Positions 1 through 8,025 of a stretch of DNA of 57,190 nt are shown here, piece by piece. How positions within the stretch are numbered: the stretch's first letter is position 1; the number at the start of each line of letters is the position of its first letter. The stretch covers positions 1 to 57,190 of the forward strand of contig CAKOWE010000009.1 in the NCBI GenBank assembly GCA_934122235.1. Reading direction: 5' to 3'. This DNA is from an uncultured Clostridia bacterium (lineage in GTDB: Bacteria > Bacillota > Clostridia > TANB77 > CAG-508). The notes beneath the pieces were generated by a model. That model searched no databases. It saw nothing but the letters and a program-made list of their open reading frames with translations, and was not told the DNA's origin. The translations under genes and the position numbers were made by a program.

Positions 1-398
1 ACATATTTTTATAATTTTTTTAATATTTTTTCGCTCTTTTATTTTTTTGAGCAAAAGAAAAATTAGTAACCTTTTTTGATGTATATTTTTATGTTTTACC
101 TATTATATATTACTAACTTAAATTATAAAATATATTTTTCATCTGTATCGCAAGTGATGATTATTTTATCATTGTTTATCATATATGTCAATAGTTTTTT
201 TAAAAATATTTATTTTTTCTATCTAATATTTTTTATCACTTGCCTAACTCAGTAGGTACTTATTTATAATACCATCTTTTAATCCAAAAATCAATACTTT
301 TTCATTAACAATTTATGGTTTTTCTATTATACATTAGTGTAATGTTATTTAATGTATCGAATATATATTTATTAATATTTATTTTATGGAGGAACACT
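1..398. other. Non-coding leader region before ylmC
   Basis: This 398-base stretch is extremely T- and A-rich and shows no convincing gene on either strand. An open frame beginning at 315 runs into the YlmC frame, but it has no ribosome binding site and encodes a hydrophobic stretch foreign to the family, so I treat it as upstream sequence. The only signal I can support is a promoter-like pair just before ylmC. Confidence 0.6.
305..333 (+). promoter_or_regulatory. Putative sigma-A promoter of ylmC
   Basis: TTAACA (305-310) and TATACA (328-333) are separated by 17 bases, about 65 bases before the ylmC start. The match to the TTGACA/TATAAT consensus is moderate. Because the region is almost pure A and T, chance matches are common. 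Confidence 0.35.
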
Positions 399-632
399 AT
401 GAAATCTAAAGGATTAGACTTTAAACACAAAGAAGTCATAAATATAAAAGATGGTAGAAGGCTTGGTTTTGTTCAAGATGTGACCGCAAATTTGGAAGAT
501 GGTATGATTACTTCCATAATTGTTCCAGGGAGTACTCGATTCCTAGGAATGTTTTCAGGGAATAACGACATCGTTATTCCCTGGGAAAACATCACTTGTA
601 TTGGCGAAGATATTATTCTAGTTAATATTTAG
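399..632 (+). CDS. ylmC: YlmC/YmxH-type PRC-barrel sporulation protein
   Basis: A 77-residue single PRC-barrel domain protein of the YlmC/YmxH family, small proteins common in spore formers and often near sigE and sigG. The start is set by GGAGGA at 388-393, five bases before the ATG at 399. The body has the family pattern GRRLGFVQD near the N-terminus and a VIPWENI-like stretch near the C-terminus. The family's molecular role is not settled. Its last 15 bases overlap the convergent yqeY 3' end. Oddly, codons for SGNNDIVIP form a perfect 13-bp inverted repeat (556-568 and 571-583). Confidence 0.85.
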   Translation: MKSKGLDFKHKEVINIKDGRRLGFVQDVTANLEDGMITSIIVPGSTRFLGMFSGNNDIVIPWENITCIGEDIILVNI

Positions 633-1064
633 CTGTTCTTTTACTACTTCATTAATAGTTTTTCCATCAGCAGCTGCCCCTATCTTTTCTTTTGCAACTT
701 TCATAACCTTGCCCATATCTTTTATACTAGTAGCAGCTGTTTGATTTATTATTTCCTTTATTATTGGCACAAGTTCTTCTTTAGTTAATTGTTTAGGCAA
801 ATATTCACTTATTATATTTATTTCTTCTTTAATATTGTCTATTAAATCTTGTCTTCCACTCGCTTCATAATCTGTTAAAGAATCTTTTCTCTTCTTTAGT
901 TCCTTAGCCATTATATCTATAATTTGTTCATCATTTAATTCTATTTGTTTATCTTTTTCAACTTGTAATATTGCCGCCCTTACCATTTGAATAACATTTT
1001 TTCTTAACTCTTTCTTTTCTTTCATACATGTTTTTAAATCTTCCATTAATTTCTCTTTTAGCAT
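618..1064 (-). CDS. yqeY: YqeY family protein (GatB/YqeY domain)
   Basis: A 148-residue protein matching the YqeY family along its whole length: helical N-terminus with MKEKKELRKNVIQMVRAAI, then a SGRQDLIDN-like segment and the ISEYLP motif, and a glycine-containing C-terminal helical bundle (KDMGKVMKVAKEKIG). The domain resembles the tail of the amidotransferase subunit GatB, which contacts tRNA, but standalone YqeY has no firmly assigned reaction. A strong AGGAGG lies eight bases before the ATG. It follows rpsU, the usual neighbour, but a hairpin at 1094-1118 separates the two, so expression may be partly uncoupled. Confidence 0.9.
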   Translation of the reverse strand: MLKEKLMEDLKTCMKEKKELRKNVIQMVRAAILQVEKDKQIELNDEQIIDIMAKELKKRKDSLTDYEASGRQDLIDNIKEEINIISEYLPKQLTKEELVPIIKEIINQTAATSIKDMGKVMKVAKEKIGAAADGKTINEVVKEQLNIN

Positions 1065-1093
1065 ATCATTTCCTCCTCAAAATTTTAAAATAC

Positions 1094-1118
1094 AGGGGTA
1101 CATTATAAATGTACCCCT
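1094..1118 (-). terminator. Hairpin between rpsU and yqeY
   Basis: AGGGGTACAT (1094-1103) pairs perfectly with ATGTACCCCT (1109-1118) across a five-base loop. On the minus strand it is followed by GTATTTTAAAATTTT, a weak T-rich tail. It lies just after the rpsU stop, so it probably ends part of the rpsU transcription before yqeY. Confidence 0.7.
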
Positions 1119-1127
1119 ACTTTTGCT

Positions 1128-1298
1128 TTAAAATTTTCTTTTTCTAGCTGCTTCTGATTTTTTCTTTCTTCTAACACTTGGTTTTTCGTAGTGTTCTCTT
1201 TTTCTTACCTCTTGTATTACGCCATTTCTAGCACATTGTCTTTTAAATCTTTTTAAAGCATCTTCTATATTTCCATTATTAACTTTTACCTCTGACAT
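1128..1298 (-). CDS. rpsU: Small ribosomal subunit protein bS21
   Basis: A 56-residue highly basic protein. It starts MSEVKVNNGNIEDALKRFKR and continues with the family signature QCARNGVIQEVRKREHYEKPS, split by an RRKKKSEAARKRK tail. bS21 binds the 30S platform near the 3' end of 16S rRNA and affects initiation. The length is normal. The ATG at 1298 is preceded by AAGGAGGGG at a good distance. A sigma-A promoter overlaps the end of prs, so rpsU appears independently transcribed. Confidence 0.97.
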   Translation of the reverse strand: MSEVKVNNGNIEDALKRFKRQCARNGVIQEVRKREHYEKPSVRRKKKSEAARKRKF

Positions 1299-1378
1299 TC
1301 AATTCCCCTCCTTCCAAAGTACCAACTCATACTGTGGGATTTAGCTTTTACGTATTGTCCTATTTTTTTGACTTTGTT

Positions 1379-1408
1379 ATTATACATTATAAAAGCATTA
1401 AATGTCAA
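1379..1408 (-). promoter_or_regulatory. Sigma-A promoter of rpsU
   Basis: On the minus strand, TTGACA (1403-1408) and TATAAT (1379-1384) are separated by 18 bases. Both boxes are exact consensus matches. The -35 lies immediately after the prs stop codon, and the leader to the rpsU ATG is about 75 bases. Confidence 0.75.
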
Positions 1409-1411
1409 GAC

Positions 1412-2350
1412 TTATTTAAACATATCTCCTAATGGTTTTGCTTCATTTATTCTTTTTATAGCTTCAGCAAATAATCCTGCTATAGATAATATTGTTATTT
1501 TATCAATTTGTTTTTCTGGTGGTAATGGTATCGTATTTGTTACAACTAATTCTGCTATTGATGATTTTTCTATTCTTTCTATTGCCGGTCCTGATAAAAC
1601 TCCATGTGTACATCCTGCATATATTTTTTTTGCCCCGAATTTTTCTAACAAATTAGCTGTTTCTGTAATAGAGCCTGCCGTATCTACTTCATCATCAAAT
1701 ACAATTGCCGTCTTTCCTGTTACATCGCCAATTATTGTTGAAGCAATTGCTCTATCATCATTTCCTTCTCTTCTTTTGTCTATCATAGCTATAGGGCAGT
1801 TAAAATATTCAGCATATTTGTATGCTTTTTTTGAGCTTCCTGCATCTGTAGCAACAATAACCAAATCTTCTATGTTTTTGTTTTTAAAATATGCTTGTAA
1901 CAAATTTTGTGCAGTTAATCTATCACAATTTATATTAAAATAAGCCTGTATTGCTGGATTATGCAAATCACATGTTATTACTCTATTTGCTCCTGCGGCT
2001 TCTAATAATGATGCCATTAGCTTTGCAGTTACAGGTATTCTTGGTTGGTCTTTTTTATCTGATCTAGAATATGGAAAATATGGTAATACCACATTTACCC
2101 TTTTAGCTGATGCTCTTTTTGCAGCATCTATAGTTATTAACAATTCCATTATTCTTTCATTAACTGGTGGTTCTACTGTTTGAATTATATAAACGTCTTG
2201 TTCTCTAACTGTTTCTTTAATTTGTACAAAATTATTGTCATTTTTAAACTTAAACGAATCAATTTTCCCCATAGGTAAATGTAAATAATCACAAATTTCT
2301 TTAGTAAAATTTTCTGCAGATTTGCAGGCAAAAATTTTTATATTTTCCAT
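1412..2350 (-). CDS. prs: Ribose-phosphate pyrophosphokinase
   Basis: A 312-residue class I PRPP synthase, which transfers pyrophosphate from ATP to ribose 5-phosphate for purine, pyrimidine, histidine and NAD synthesis in the cytosol. Visible signatures are YFPYSRSDKKDQPR (ATP/Mg loop), CDLHNPAIQAYF (flexible loop region), KRREGND, and the PRPP-binding loop FDDEVDTAGSI near residues 217-227. The length is typical. GGGAGG precedes the ATG. It has its own promoter at 2385-2413, and the rpsU promoter begins right after its stop. Confidence 0.97.
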   Translation of the reverse strand: MENIKIFACKSAENFTKEICDYLHLPMGKIDSFKFKNDNNFVQIKETVREQDVYIIQTVEPPVNERIMELLITIDAAKRASAKRVNVVLPYFPYSRSDKKDQPRIPVTAKLMASLLEAAGANRVITCDLHNPAIQAYFNINCDRLTAQNLLQAYFKNKNIEDLVIVATDAGSSKKAYKYAEYFNCPIAMIDKRREGNDDRAIASTIIGDVTGKTAIVFDDEVDTAGSITETANLLEKFGAKKIYAGCTHGVLSGPAIERIEKSSIAELVVTNTIPLPPEKQIDKITILSIAGLFAEAIKRINEAKPLGDMFK

Positions 2351-2384
2351 AATTCCTCCCTAAAATTATATTTTTAACAGACTT

Positions 2385-2413
2385 ATTATATAGTATAGTA
2401 ATTCCAAAAACAA
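2385..2413 (-). promoter_or_regulatory. Sigma-A promoter of prs
   Basis: TTGTTT (2408-2413 on the minus strand) and TATAAT (2385-2390) are separated by exactly 17 bases, about 35 bases before the prs start. The -10 is perfect and the -35 fair. Confidence 0.65.
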
Positions 2414-2475
2414 TCCCCAAATCACTTTTTTTGACATTATTTTTATATGTATCTTTTACTATCGCATATTTTAAA

Positions 2476-2521
2476 CAACAAAAAAACAATGTAATTAATA
2501 ATTACATTGTTTTTTGTTGTT
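2476..2521 (-). terminator. Intrinsic terminator after ftsH
   Basis: A long, nearly perfect stem (core ACAATGTAATT paired with AATTACATTGT, extended by AAC/GTT and A/T runs on both sides) begins five bases after the ftsH stop. The minus-strand 3' arm is followed by a run of seven T. The structure is symmetric, but only ftsH lies upstream in the reading direction. Confidence 0.85.
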
Positions 2522-2526
2522 ATTGA

Positions 2527-4329
2527 TTAATCTTGAAATATTTGATCAAATTCTTCTCCGTCTATTTTTTCTTTTTCTAAAAGTTTTGTTGCCACAGCAT
2601 GTAATTTATCTATATTTCCGCTTAATATTACTTCAGCCGTTTTATATGCTTTATCTATAATTCTCTTAACTTCTTCATCTATTAATGCTGCTGTTTCTTC
2701 ACTATAGTTTTTAGTTTGAGCAAAATCTCTTCCTAAAAATACTTCTTCTTGTCCAGAGCCAAACATTATAGCGCCAACTTTTTCGCTCATTCCATACTTA
2801 GTAACCATTTCTCTTGCTATTTTTGAAGCTCTTTCAATGTCATTACTTGCTCCTGTAGAAATATCACTTAATATCAATTGCTCTGCAACTCTTCCACCTA
2901 ATAATGAAACAATACTCTCTTCCATTTCTGATTTAGACATAAATGATTTATCTTCTGTTGGTCTATACATAGTATATCCTCCAGCCATACCTCTTGGAAC
3001 TATTGATATTTGATGAATTGTATCTTGTGAAGGTAAAAATCTACTAACTACTGCATGCCCAGCTTCGTGATAAGCAACTAGTTTATTTTCCTTTTCGCTT
3101 CTTACTCTTGTTTTCTTTTCTGGTCCCATCGTAACTTTTATCATTGCATCTTCTATTTCTTCCATATTTATAACATCTTTATTTCTTCTTGCTGCAAGTA
3201 AAGCTGCTTCATTCAATACATTTTCCAAGTCTGCTCCAGCAAATCCTGATGTATTTCTTGCTATTGTTTTTAAATCTACATCTTCGCCCAATTTTTTCTT
3301 TCTTGCATGAACTTCTAATATTTGTTCTCTTGCCCTTACGTCTGGTGCTGAAACAACTATTTGTCTATCAAATCTTCCTGGTCTTAATAAAGCCTTATCT
3401 AATACATCTGGTCTATTGGTTGCCGCTAGAACAATTACTCCTTCATTTGTTCCGAAGCCATCCATTTCAACCAATAATTGGTTTAATGTTTGCTCTCTTT
3501 CGTCATGTCCTCCTCCTAATCCGGCTCCTCTCTGACGTCCAACTGCATCTATTTCATCTATAAATATAATACATGGAGCATTTTTCTTTGCCTGTTCAAA
3601 CAAATCTCTAACTCTTGAGGCACCAACACCTACAAACATCTCAACAAAGTCTGAACCACTTATAATAAAAAATGGTACTCCGGCTTCTCCAGCCACTGCT
3701 CTAGCCAAAAGTGTTTTACCTGTTCCTGGAGGTCCTACTAATAATACTCCTTTTGGAATTCTAGCTCCCATATCAGTAAATTTCTTTGGTGATTTTAAAA
3801 ATTCTACTATTTCTTCTAATTCTTCTTTTTCTTCATCTACACCAGCCACATCATCAAAAGTAATTTTATTTTTTTCGCCTGCTCCCATCATTCTTGCTTT
3901 ACTTTTTCCAAATGACATAGTTTTGTTTCCACCCTGTGAGTTTCCGTTCATGAATAGCATTAAAAATAATAAAAATACTATAAGTATTCCAAATGGTGAA
4001 AGAAGTCCTATTATAGTCATTATAATTGATTCTGATTTTTCTTCTAATGTTATATTTCCAGACACTATATGTTTGTTTATATTATCCATAAAACTATCTA
4101 AACTTGGTATTATAACCTTTTTTTCTGTTGTAGACCCTTTTAACGTAACATACGCTTCATTTCCGTTAGATGCTAATTCTATGTTTTTTACTTCTGCATT
4201 TTCTATTTTTGTCATCAACTCTGAGTAAGTCATTTTTTTGTCAGAATTTTCTAGTATTGACGTTATTAAAACTATAAATATTATCCCTATTATTAACCAC
4301 ATTGCTAAAGTTTTTAAACCATTCTTCAT
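2527..4329 (-). CDS. ftsH: ATP-dependent zinc metalloprotease FtsH
   Basis: A 600-residue membrane-bound AAA+ protease that degrades misassembled membrane proteins and short-lived regulators. Order: membrane segment 8-25, short extracytoplasmic domain, membrane segment 102-128, AAA+ domain with Walker A GPPGTGKT (199-206), Walker B IIFIDEID (254-261), and RPGR of the second region of homology. Then comes the peptidase domain with zinc motif HEAGH (421-425) and the third ligand in SNDIER (D497). All catalytic residues are present and the length is normal. It has its own promoter (4388-4416) and a strong terminator. In Bacillus it follows tilS and hpt; here hpt is absent from that place. Confidence 0.98.
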   Translation of the reverse strand: MKNGLKTLAMWLIIGIIFIVLITSILENSDKKMTYSELMTKIENAEVKNIELASNGNEAYVTLKGSTTEKKVIIPSLDSFMDNINKHIVSGNITLEEKSESIIMTIIGLLSPFGILIVFLLFLMLFMNGNSQGGNKTMSFGKSKARMMGAGEKNKITFDDVAGVDEEKEELEEIVEFLKSPKKFTDMGARIPKGVLLVGPPGTGKTLLARAVAGEAGVPFFIISGSDFVEMFVGVGASRVRDLFEQAKKNAPCIIFIDEIDAVGRQRGAGLGGGHDEREQTLNQLLVEMDGFGTNEGVIVLAATNRPDVLDKALLRPGRFDRQIVVSAPDVRAREQILEVHARKKKLGEDVDLKTIARNTSGFAGADLENVLNEAALLAARRNKDVINMEEIEDAMIKVTMGPEKKTRVRSEKENKLVAYHEAGHAVVSRFLPSQDTIHQISIVPRGMAGGYTMYRPTEDKSFMSKSEMEESIVSLLGGRVAEQLILSDISTGASNDIERASKIAREMVTKYGMSEKVGAIMFGSGQEEVFLGRDFAQTKNYSEETAALIDEEVKRIIDKAYKTAEVILSGNIDKLHAVATKLLEKEKIDGEEFDQIFQD

Positions 4330-4387
4330 ATTTTCCTCCTATGTTTGCGCGTTCTTGTTTTCTCTTACAATCACACTATAATATCAT

Positions 4388-4416
4388 ACTATAACATATT
4401 AAATTTTTATTTTCAA
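4388..4416 (-). promoter_or_regulatory. Sigma-A promoter of ftsH
   Basis: TTGAAA (4411-4416, minus strand) and TATAGT (4388-4393) with a 17-base spacer, about 58 bases before the ftsH start. Confidence 0.6.
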
Positions 4417-4447
4417 TACTTTGTAGTTAGAAAAAACTTAAAAATCT

Positions 4448-5443
4448 CTATTCAGTATAACTTGCATTCTCAATATTCCATATAACTTTTTTATTTTTAA
4501 TTAATACTTTTAGTCCTTTTGTTGGTATTAAAAATTTGTTGCCTATATTATTTCCACATAATTTTATTATATCTTCTATGTTGGTTTTTTCTATGCCTTT
4601 TGTATGATTTTGTAATTTGTTAATAGTATATAAAACCATTCTTCTTTTTAAAACTGTGTCTAAATAATTAAATTTCTTCAAATCTAATTCTATAATACTT
4701 TTTCTCTCTGTTATACAAATATTATTATATTCTTTTTCAACAATTTTATTTATATATTCGCTCTCTTCTGTCGCAACTTCTGATAATCTATTTAATGTAT
4801 TTATAATATTATTATTAAATTCTTTTTTTATGTATGGTATTACAATATTTCTTATTTTATTTCTACTATAAATATTTTCATCATTAGATTCATCATGTCG
4901 TGGATTCAAATTATGTTCATTACAATAATTTTCTATTTCATCTCTTGAAGTTTCAATTAATGGACGAATATATTTATTATCTCTTTTGGGTTCAATTCCT
5001 TTTAAACCAGATATTCCACTTCCTCTTAAAACATTCATAATAATTGTTTCTGCTTTATCATTGCTGTTATGTGCAATTGCAATTTTGTTTGAGTTTGTAT
5101 CTTTTAATACTTCATCAAAAAATTTATATCTTTCATTTCTTCCTGCTTCTTCTGTGCTTATTTTATTTTCTCTGGCAATATTCATAACATCTACATGTTT
5201 TACATATAATGGTACGTCTATTTTTTTGCAAAAATCACTAACATATTGTTCATCTATTTTGGCATTTTCTCTTATCATATGGTTCATATGTGCAACAAAT
5301 ATTTGTATATTATATTTTTCTTTCAAATTATTTAAAACATGTAATAAGCATATAGAATCTGGTCCTCCTGAAACTGCCACTACAATCTTATCTTCTTTTT
5401 GTATTAAATTAAATTTTTCTATTGTTTTTATTATTTTTTCCAA
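4448..5443 (-). CDS. tilS: tRNA(Ile) lysidine synthase
   Basis: A 331-residue N-type ATP pyrophosphatase. The PP-loop SGGPDS is at 25-30, followed by AHMNHMIRENA and AHNSNDKAETIIMNVLRGSGISGLKGI, the family signature. TilS modifies cytidine 34 of the minor tRNA-Ile to lysidine so that it reads AUA, which matters in such an AT-rich genome. The protein is about 100 residues shorter than the Bacillus enzyme and resembles the compact forms with a reduced C-terminal part. The start is TTG at 5443, supported by AAAGGAG directly after the dnaB stop, so it is translated in an operon with dnaB (14-base gap). Confidence 0.93.
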   Translation of the reverse strand: MEKIIKTIEKFNLIQKEDKIVVAVSGGPDSICLLHVLNNLKEKYNIQIFVAHMNHMIRENAKIDEQYVSDFCKKIDVPLYVKHVDVMNIARENKISTEEAGRNERYKFFDEVLKDTNSNKIAIAHNSNDKAETIIMNVLRGSGISGLKGIEPKRDNKYIRPLIETSRDEIENYCNEHNLNPRHDESNDENIYSRNKIRNIVIPYIKKEFNNNIINTLNRLSEVATEESEYINKIVEKEYNNICITERKSIIELDLKKFNYLDTVLKRRMVLYTINKLQNHTKGIEKTNIEDIIKLCGNNIGNKFLIPTKGLKVLIKNKKVIWNIENASYTE

Positions 5444-5457
5444 CCTTTACTCCTTTT

Positions 5458-6786
5458 TTACATGTTTTTCTCTATATTAACAAATTTGGTATAATTTCCT
5501 AACCATAAAAGTTCTACCGTTCCTGTAGAACCTCCTCTGTGTTTTGCCAATGTTATTTCTGCAATATTCTTCTTCTCACTATTTTCATTATAATAATCAT
5601 CTCTATATATAAACATTACTATATCCGCATCTTGCTCAATTGCTCCAGATTCACGCAAATCTGATAACATTGGTCTATGGTCTTGCCTTTGTTCTGCTGC
5701 TCTTGATAATTGTGACAGAGCTATAACCGGAACATCTAATTCTTTTGCTAAAATTTTTAAAGACCTACTTATTTCAGAAATTTCTTGTTCACGACTCGCA
5801 TTTCTTTTACCGCTTCCTTGTACCAACTGTAAATAGTCTATTATAACTAATCCTATATTTTTTTCTAATTTTAATTTTCTACATTTTGCTCTTATCTCCA
5901 TTATAGAAATTCCCGGCGTGTCATCTATATATATCGGAGCTTCTGATAGAGGTCCCAACGCTGTAGCTAATTTTACCCAATCATCTTCCTCTATTTTACC
6001 TGTTCTAACTTTATTACTATCTACCATTGCCTCACTACATAGCATTCTATTTACCAATTGTTCTTTTGACATTTCCAAGTTAAATATAACTACTGGCACA
6101 TTGGCTTTTACTGCAGCATTAGTTGCAATATTCAATACAAAAGCTGACTTTCCCATAGCAGGACGTGCAGCAACAAGGACTAAATCAGATTTATGCAATC
6201 CTGATGTTTTATAATCTAAATCAGCAAATCCAGTAGGAACTCCTGTTATTGGTGTCTTTTGATTATACAATCTTTCTAATTCCGCAAAAGTTTCTACTAA
6301 TACATCTTTTATAGGAGTATAACCCTTAGTATTCTTTTTTTGTATTATTTCAAAAATTTTTTTCTCAGCTACGTCCATTATGTCATCTACTTCTTCGTTC
6401 TCCGCATAACCCATTGCAACTATATCATTTGAAGCTTTTATTAGATTTCTTAAAATAGCCTTTTCTTCTACGATTTTTATATATCTATCTACATTAGATA
6501 CAAGAGGCACCTTATCTGGTAAAATTGCAAGATATTCCAATCCACCAATAGCCTCAAATTTTCCTAATGATACCAATTCATCTTTTACTGTAATAATATC
6601 TATTGGTTCAGCTTTATTATATAAATTAAATATAGCCTCGAAAACTATTTTATTGTCTTCTCTATAAAAATCTTCTTTTTTTAATACTTCTAATGCTTCA
6701 ATTACAGCATCTTTGTCTGTTAACATAGCTCCTAAAACTGCTTGCTCCGCTTCGATATCATGTGGTGGTATTTTTCCTATTTCCAT
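5458..6786 (-). CDS. dnaB: Replicative DNA helicase DnaB
   Basis: A 442-residue hexameric replicative helicase. The N-terminal helical domain (about 1-110, starting with PPHDIEAEQAVLGAM) binds primase. The RecA-like motor follows, with Walker A ARPAMGKS at 207-214, Walker B VIIDYLQL, and the SREQEISEISRSLK, ALSQLSR and DLRESGAIEQDAD motifs. The length is normal and no intein is present. It lies between rplI (40-base gap) and tilS, forming an rplI-dnaB-tilS operon. Confidence 0.98.
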   Translation of the reverse strand: MEIGKIPPHDIEAEQAVLGAMLTDKDAVIEALEVLKKEDFYREDNKIVFEAIFNLYNKAEPIDIITVKDELVSLGKFEAIGGLEYLAILPDKVPLVSNVDRYIKIVEEKAILRNLIKASNDIVAMGYAENEEVDDIMDVAEKKIFEIIQKKNTKGYTPIKDVLVETFAELERLYNQKTPITGVPTGFADLDYKTSGLHKSDLVLVAARPAMGKSAFVLNIATNAAVKANVPVVIFNLEMSKEQLVNRMLCSEAMVDSNKVRTGKIEEDDWVKLATALGPLSEAPIYIDDTPGISIMEIRAKCRKLKLEKNIGLVIIDYLQLVQGSGKRNASREQEISEISRSLKILAKELDVPVIALSQLSRAAEQRQDHRPMLSDLRESGAIEQDADIVMFIYRDDYYNENSEKKNIAEITLAKHRGGSTGTVELLWLGNYTKFVNIEKNM

Positions 6787-6826
6787 TATTATACTCCTTT
6801 TTACTATATTGTAGTTCTCATCTAGC

Positions 6827-7273
6827 TTATTCTGATTTTATATCTATAGTTAATTTTGCTGTAATTCCTTCGTATAATTTTATATCTATTGTAAATTTTC
6901 CAAGTGTTTTTATTGTTTCTAATAAAACTATCTTCTTTTTATCCACTTCTATATTATTTTGTTTTTTCAATTCTTCTGAAATTTCTTTTGCTGTTATTCC
7001 TCCAAATATTTTTCCATTTTCTCCCGCTTTTACTTTTAACTCTAACTCTAATTTATTTATTTTTTCTGCTATTTCTTTAGCTTTTTGCTTATCAAGTTCT
7101 TTTTTATGTGCCTCTGATGCCTTTTTATCATTTAATTTTTTTAAATTATCTGGTGTCGCTTCAACAGCTAATTTTTTAGGAAACAAAAAATTTCTTGCAT
7201 ACCCATCATTTGCATTTAATATTTCATCTTTTTTTCCTACATTTTTTATATCTGCTAATAATATAACTTTCAT
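6827..7273 (-). CDS. rplI: Large ribosomal subunit protein bL9
   Basis: A 148-residue bL9: the N-terminal rRNA-binding domain MKVILLADIKNVGKKDEI with NDGYARNFLFPKKLA, a long charged connecting helix (about 45-75), and a C-terminal domain with FGGITAKEISEEL. It bridges ribosomes through an extended arm. I chose the ATG at 7273 because AAGGAGA lies seven bases upstream and the sequence then begins exactly as the family does; a TTG two codons earlier is less likely. In many Firmicutes gdpP directly precedes rplI; here gdpP is about 42 kb away. Confidence 0.97.
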   Translation of the reverse strand: MKVILLADIKNVGKKDEILNANDGYARNFLFPKKLAVEATPDNLKKLNDKKASEAHKKELDKQKAKEIAEKINKLELELKVKAGENGKIFGGITAKEISEELKKQNNIEVDKKKIVLLETIKTLGKFTIDIKLYEGITAKLTIDIKSE

Positions 7274-7405
7274 AAACAAGTCTCCTTTTCATTAAATTAA
7301 TTTAGTATACAAATATTCTATCTAACACTTACAACTATCAAGTTTATTTTACTAATATAGTTTATAATAAAATCGTACATTTTTCAAGTAAAATTGCAAA
7401 AACGC

Positions 7406-7434
7406 TTGTATATTTGAAATTTATGTGCTATATT
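7406..7434 (+). promoter_or_regulatory. Sigma-A promoter of the zinc-ribbon gene
   Basis: TTGTAT (7406-7411) and TATATT (7429-7434) with a 17-base spacer. The start of transcription would give a leader of about 108 bases before the ATG at 7550, long enough for folded control elements. Confidence 0.6.
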
Positions 7435-7480
7435 CTATTTAGTTATTTTAAATAACTAAAATTTAATCTTTAGACTATTG

Positions 7481-7540
7481 CCTTCTTTTTAGAAAGTGTC
7501 ATTGGGTCGTAAAAATTAAATTAATATTCTAAGAAGGAGG
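7481..7540 (+). promoter_or_regulatory. Leader structure that can cover the ribosome binding site
   Basis: CCTTCTT (7481-7487) can pair with AAGAAGG (7531-7537), and AGAA (7491-7494) with TTCT (7527-7530), leaving a three-base bulge. The 3' arm includes half of the AAGGAGG ribosome binding site (7534-7540). A separate small hairpin, TAGTTATT with AATAACTA, lies nearer the 5' end. The pairing is visible in the sequence; a regulatory role is my inference. Confidence 0.35.
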
Positions 7541-7549
7541 ATCCTATAA

Positions 7550-7705
7550 ATGGCAGACAAAACATTAGTATGCAAAGATTGTGGTGCTGAATTCGTTTTT
7601 ACAGAAGGAGAGCAAGCTTTCTATGCTGAAAAAGGTTTCGATAACGAACCACAAAGATGTCCAGCTTGCAGAAAAGCTAGAAAACAACAAAGAAACAATC
7701 ATTAA
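7550..7705 (+). CDS. Small zinc-ribbon protein (zf-trcl type)
   Basis: A 51-residue protein with two CxxC pairs, CKDC at 8-11 and CPAC at 37-40, spaced as in the probable zinc-ribbon family found widely in Clostridia. It also shows the characteristic FYAEKGFDNEPQRC stretch and a basic C-terminal tail (RKARKQQRNNH). The cysteines should bind one zinc ion. The function is unknown; a nucleic-acid or ribosome contact is plausible from the charge but unproven. AAGGAGG lies nine bases before the ATG. It is monocistronic, with its own promoter and a strong terminator, and is one of only two intact plus-strand genes in the window. Confidence 0.85.
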   Translation: MADKTLVCKDCGAEFVFTEGEQAFYAEKGFDNEPQRCPACRKARKQQRNNH

Positions 7706-7713
7706 TAACATTA

Positions 7714-7744
7714 AAAGGTGTCCTGTTACTGGACACCTTTTTTA
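7714..7744 (+). terminator. Strong intrinsic terminator
   Basis: AAAGGTGTCC (7714-7723) pairs perfectly with GGACACCTTT (7731-7740) over a seven-base loop and runs into seven T. It closes the zinc-ribbon gene. On the other strand it also follows the spoIIID stop, but the T tail there is short. Confidence 0.92.
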
Positions 7745-7761
7745 TAAATTCCCTAGTGTAT

Positions 7762-8025
7762 TTATCCTGCCTTATGTTTCTCACTATACTTCATTTTAGT
7801 AGCCATTCCCCCTCTTATATGTCTTTCTGCCTTATTTTCATCTAATATTCTTCTCACTTCTACTGCCAGAGCTTTATTTATCGTTAATAATCTCTCAGAA
7901 ACATCTTTATGTACTGTACTCTTACTTATCCCAAATTTTTTTGCAGCTCCACGAACTGTATCTTTTGAATCTATAATATAATGTGCCAAATTAATTGCAC
8001 GTTCTTCTATTGAGTAATTTTTCAT
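7762..8025 (-). CDS. spoIIID: Sporulation transcriptional regulator SpoIIID
   Basis: An 87-residue helix-turn-helix DNA-binding protein. Family signatures are SIEERAINLAHYII, then DTVRGAAKKFGISKSTVHKDVSERL (the HTH) and the basic tail RHIRGGMATKMKYSEKHK. SpoIIID switches mother-cell gene expression between the sigma-E and sigma-K stages, activating and repressing members of the sigma-E regulon. The ATG at 8025 is chosen because GGAGG lies eight bases upstream; the earlier ATG overlaps that site. A stem (CGAATACAAT with ATGTATTCG, 8043-8070) lies just upstream and could be a leader hairpin or operator. Confidence 0.95.
   Translation of the reverse strand: MKNYSIEERAINLAHYIIDSKDTVRGAAKKFGISKSTVHKDVSERLLTINKALAVEVRRILDENKAERHIRGGMATKMKYSEKHKAG

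Noticed and set aside
315..398. Earlier start for ylmC giving a hydrophobic N-terminus
   Set aside because: No ribosome binding site at 315 and a perfect one before 399; the family has no such N-terminal segment.
3451..3457. A third CTTCGGA on the minus strand, inside ftsH
   Set aside because: The reading frame there is GGC TTC GGA ACA (Gly-Phe-Gly-Thr). CGG is not in frame and FtsH is intact, so it is not a slip site. It serves as a natural control.
4448..5443. tilS as a truncated pseudogene
   Set aside because: The frame is intact, motifs are complete and no family-like sequence follows the stop; compact TilS forms exist.
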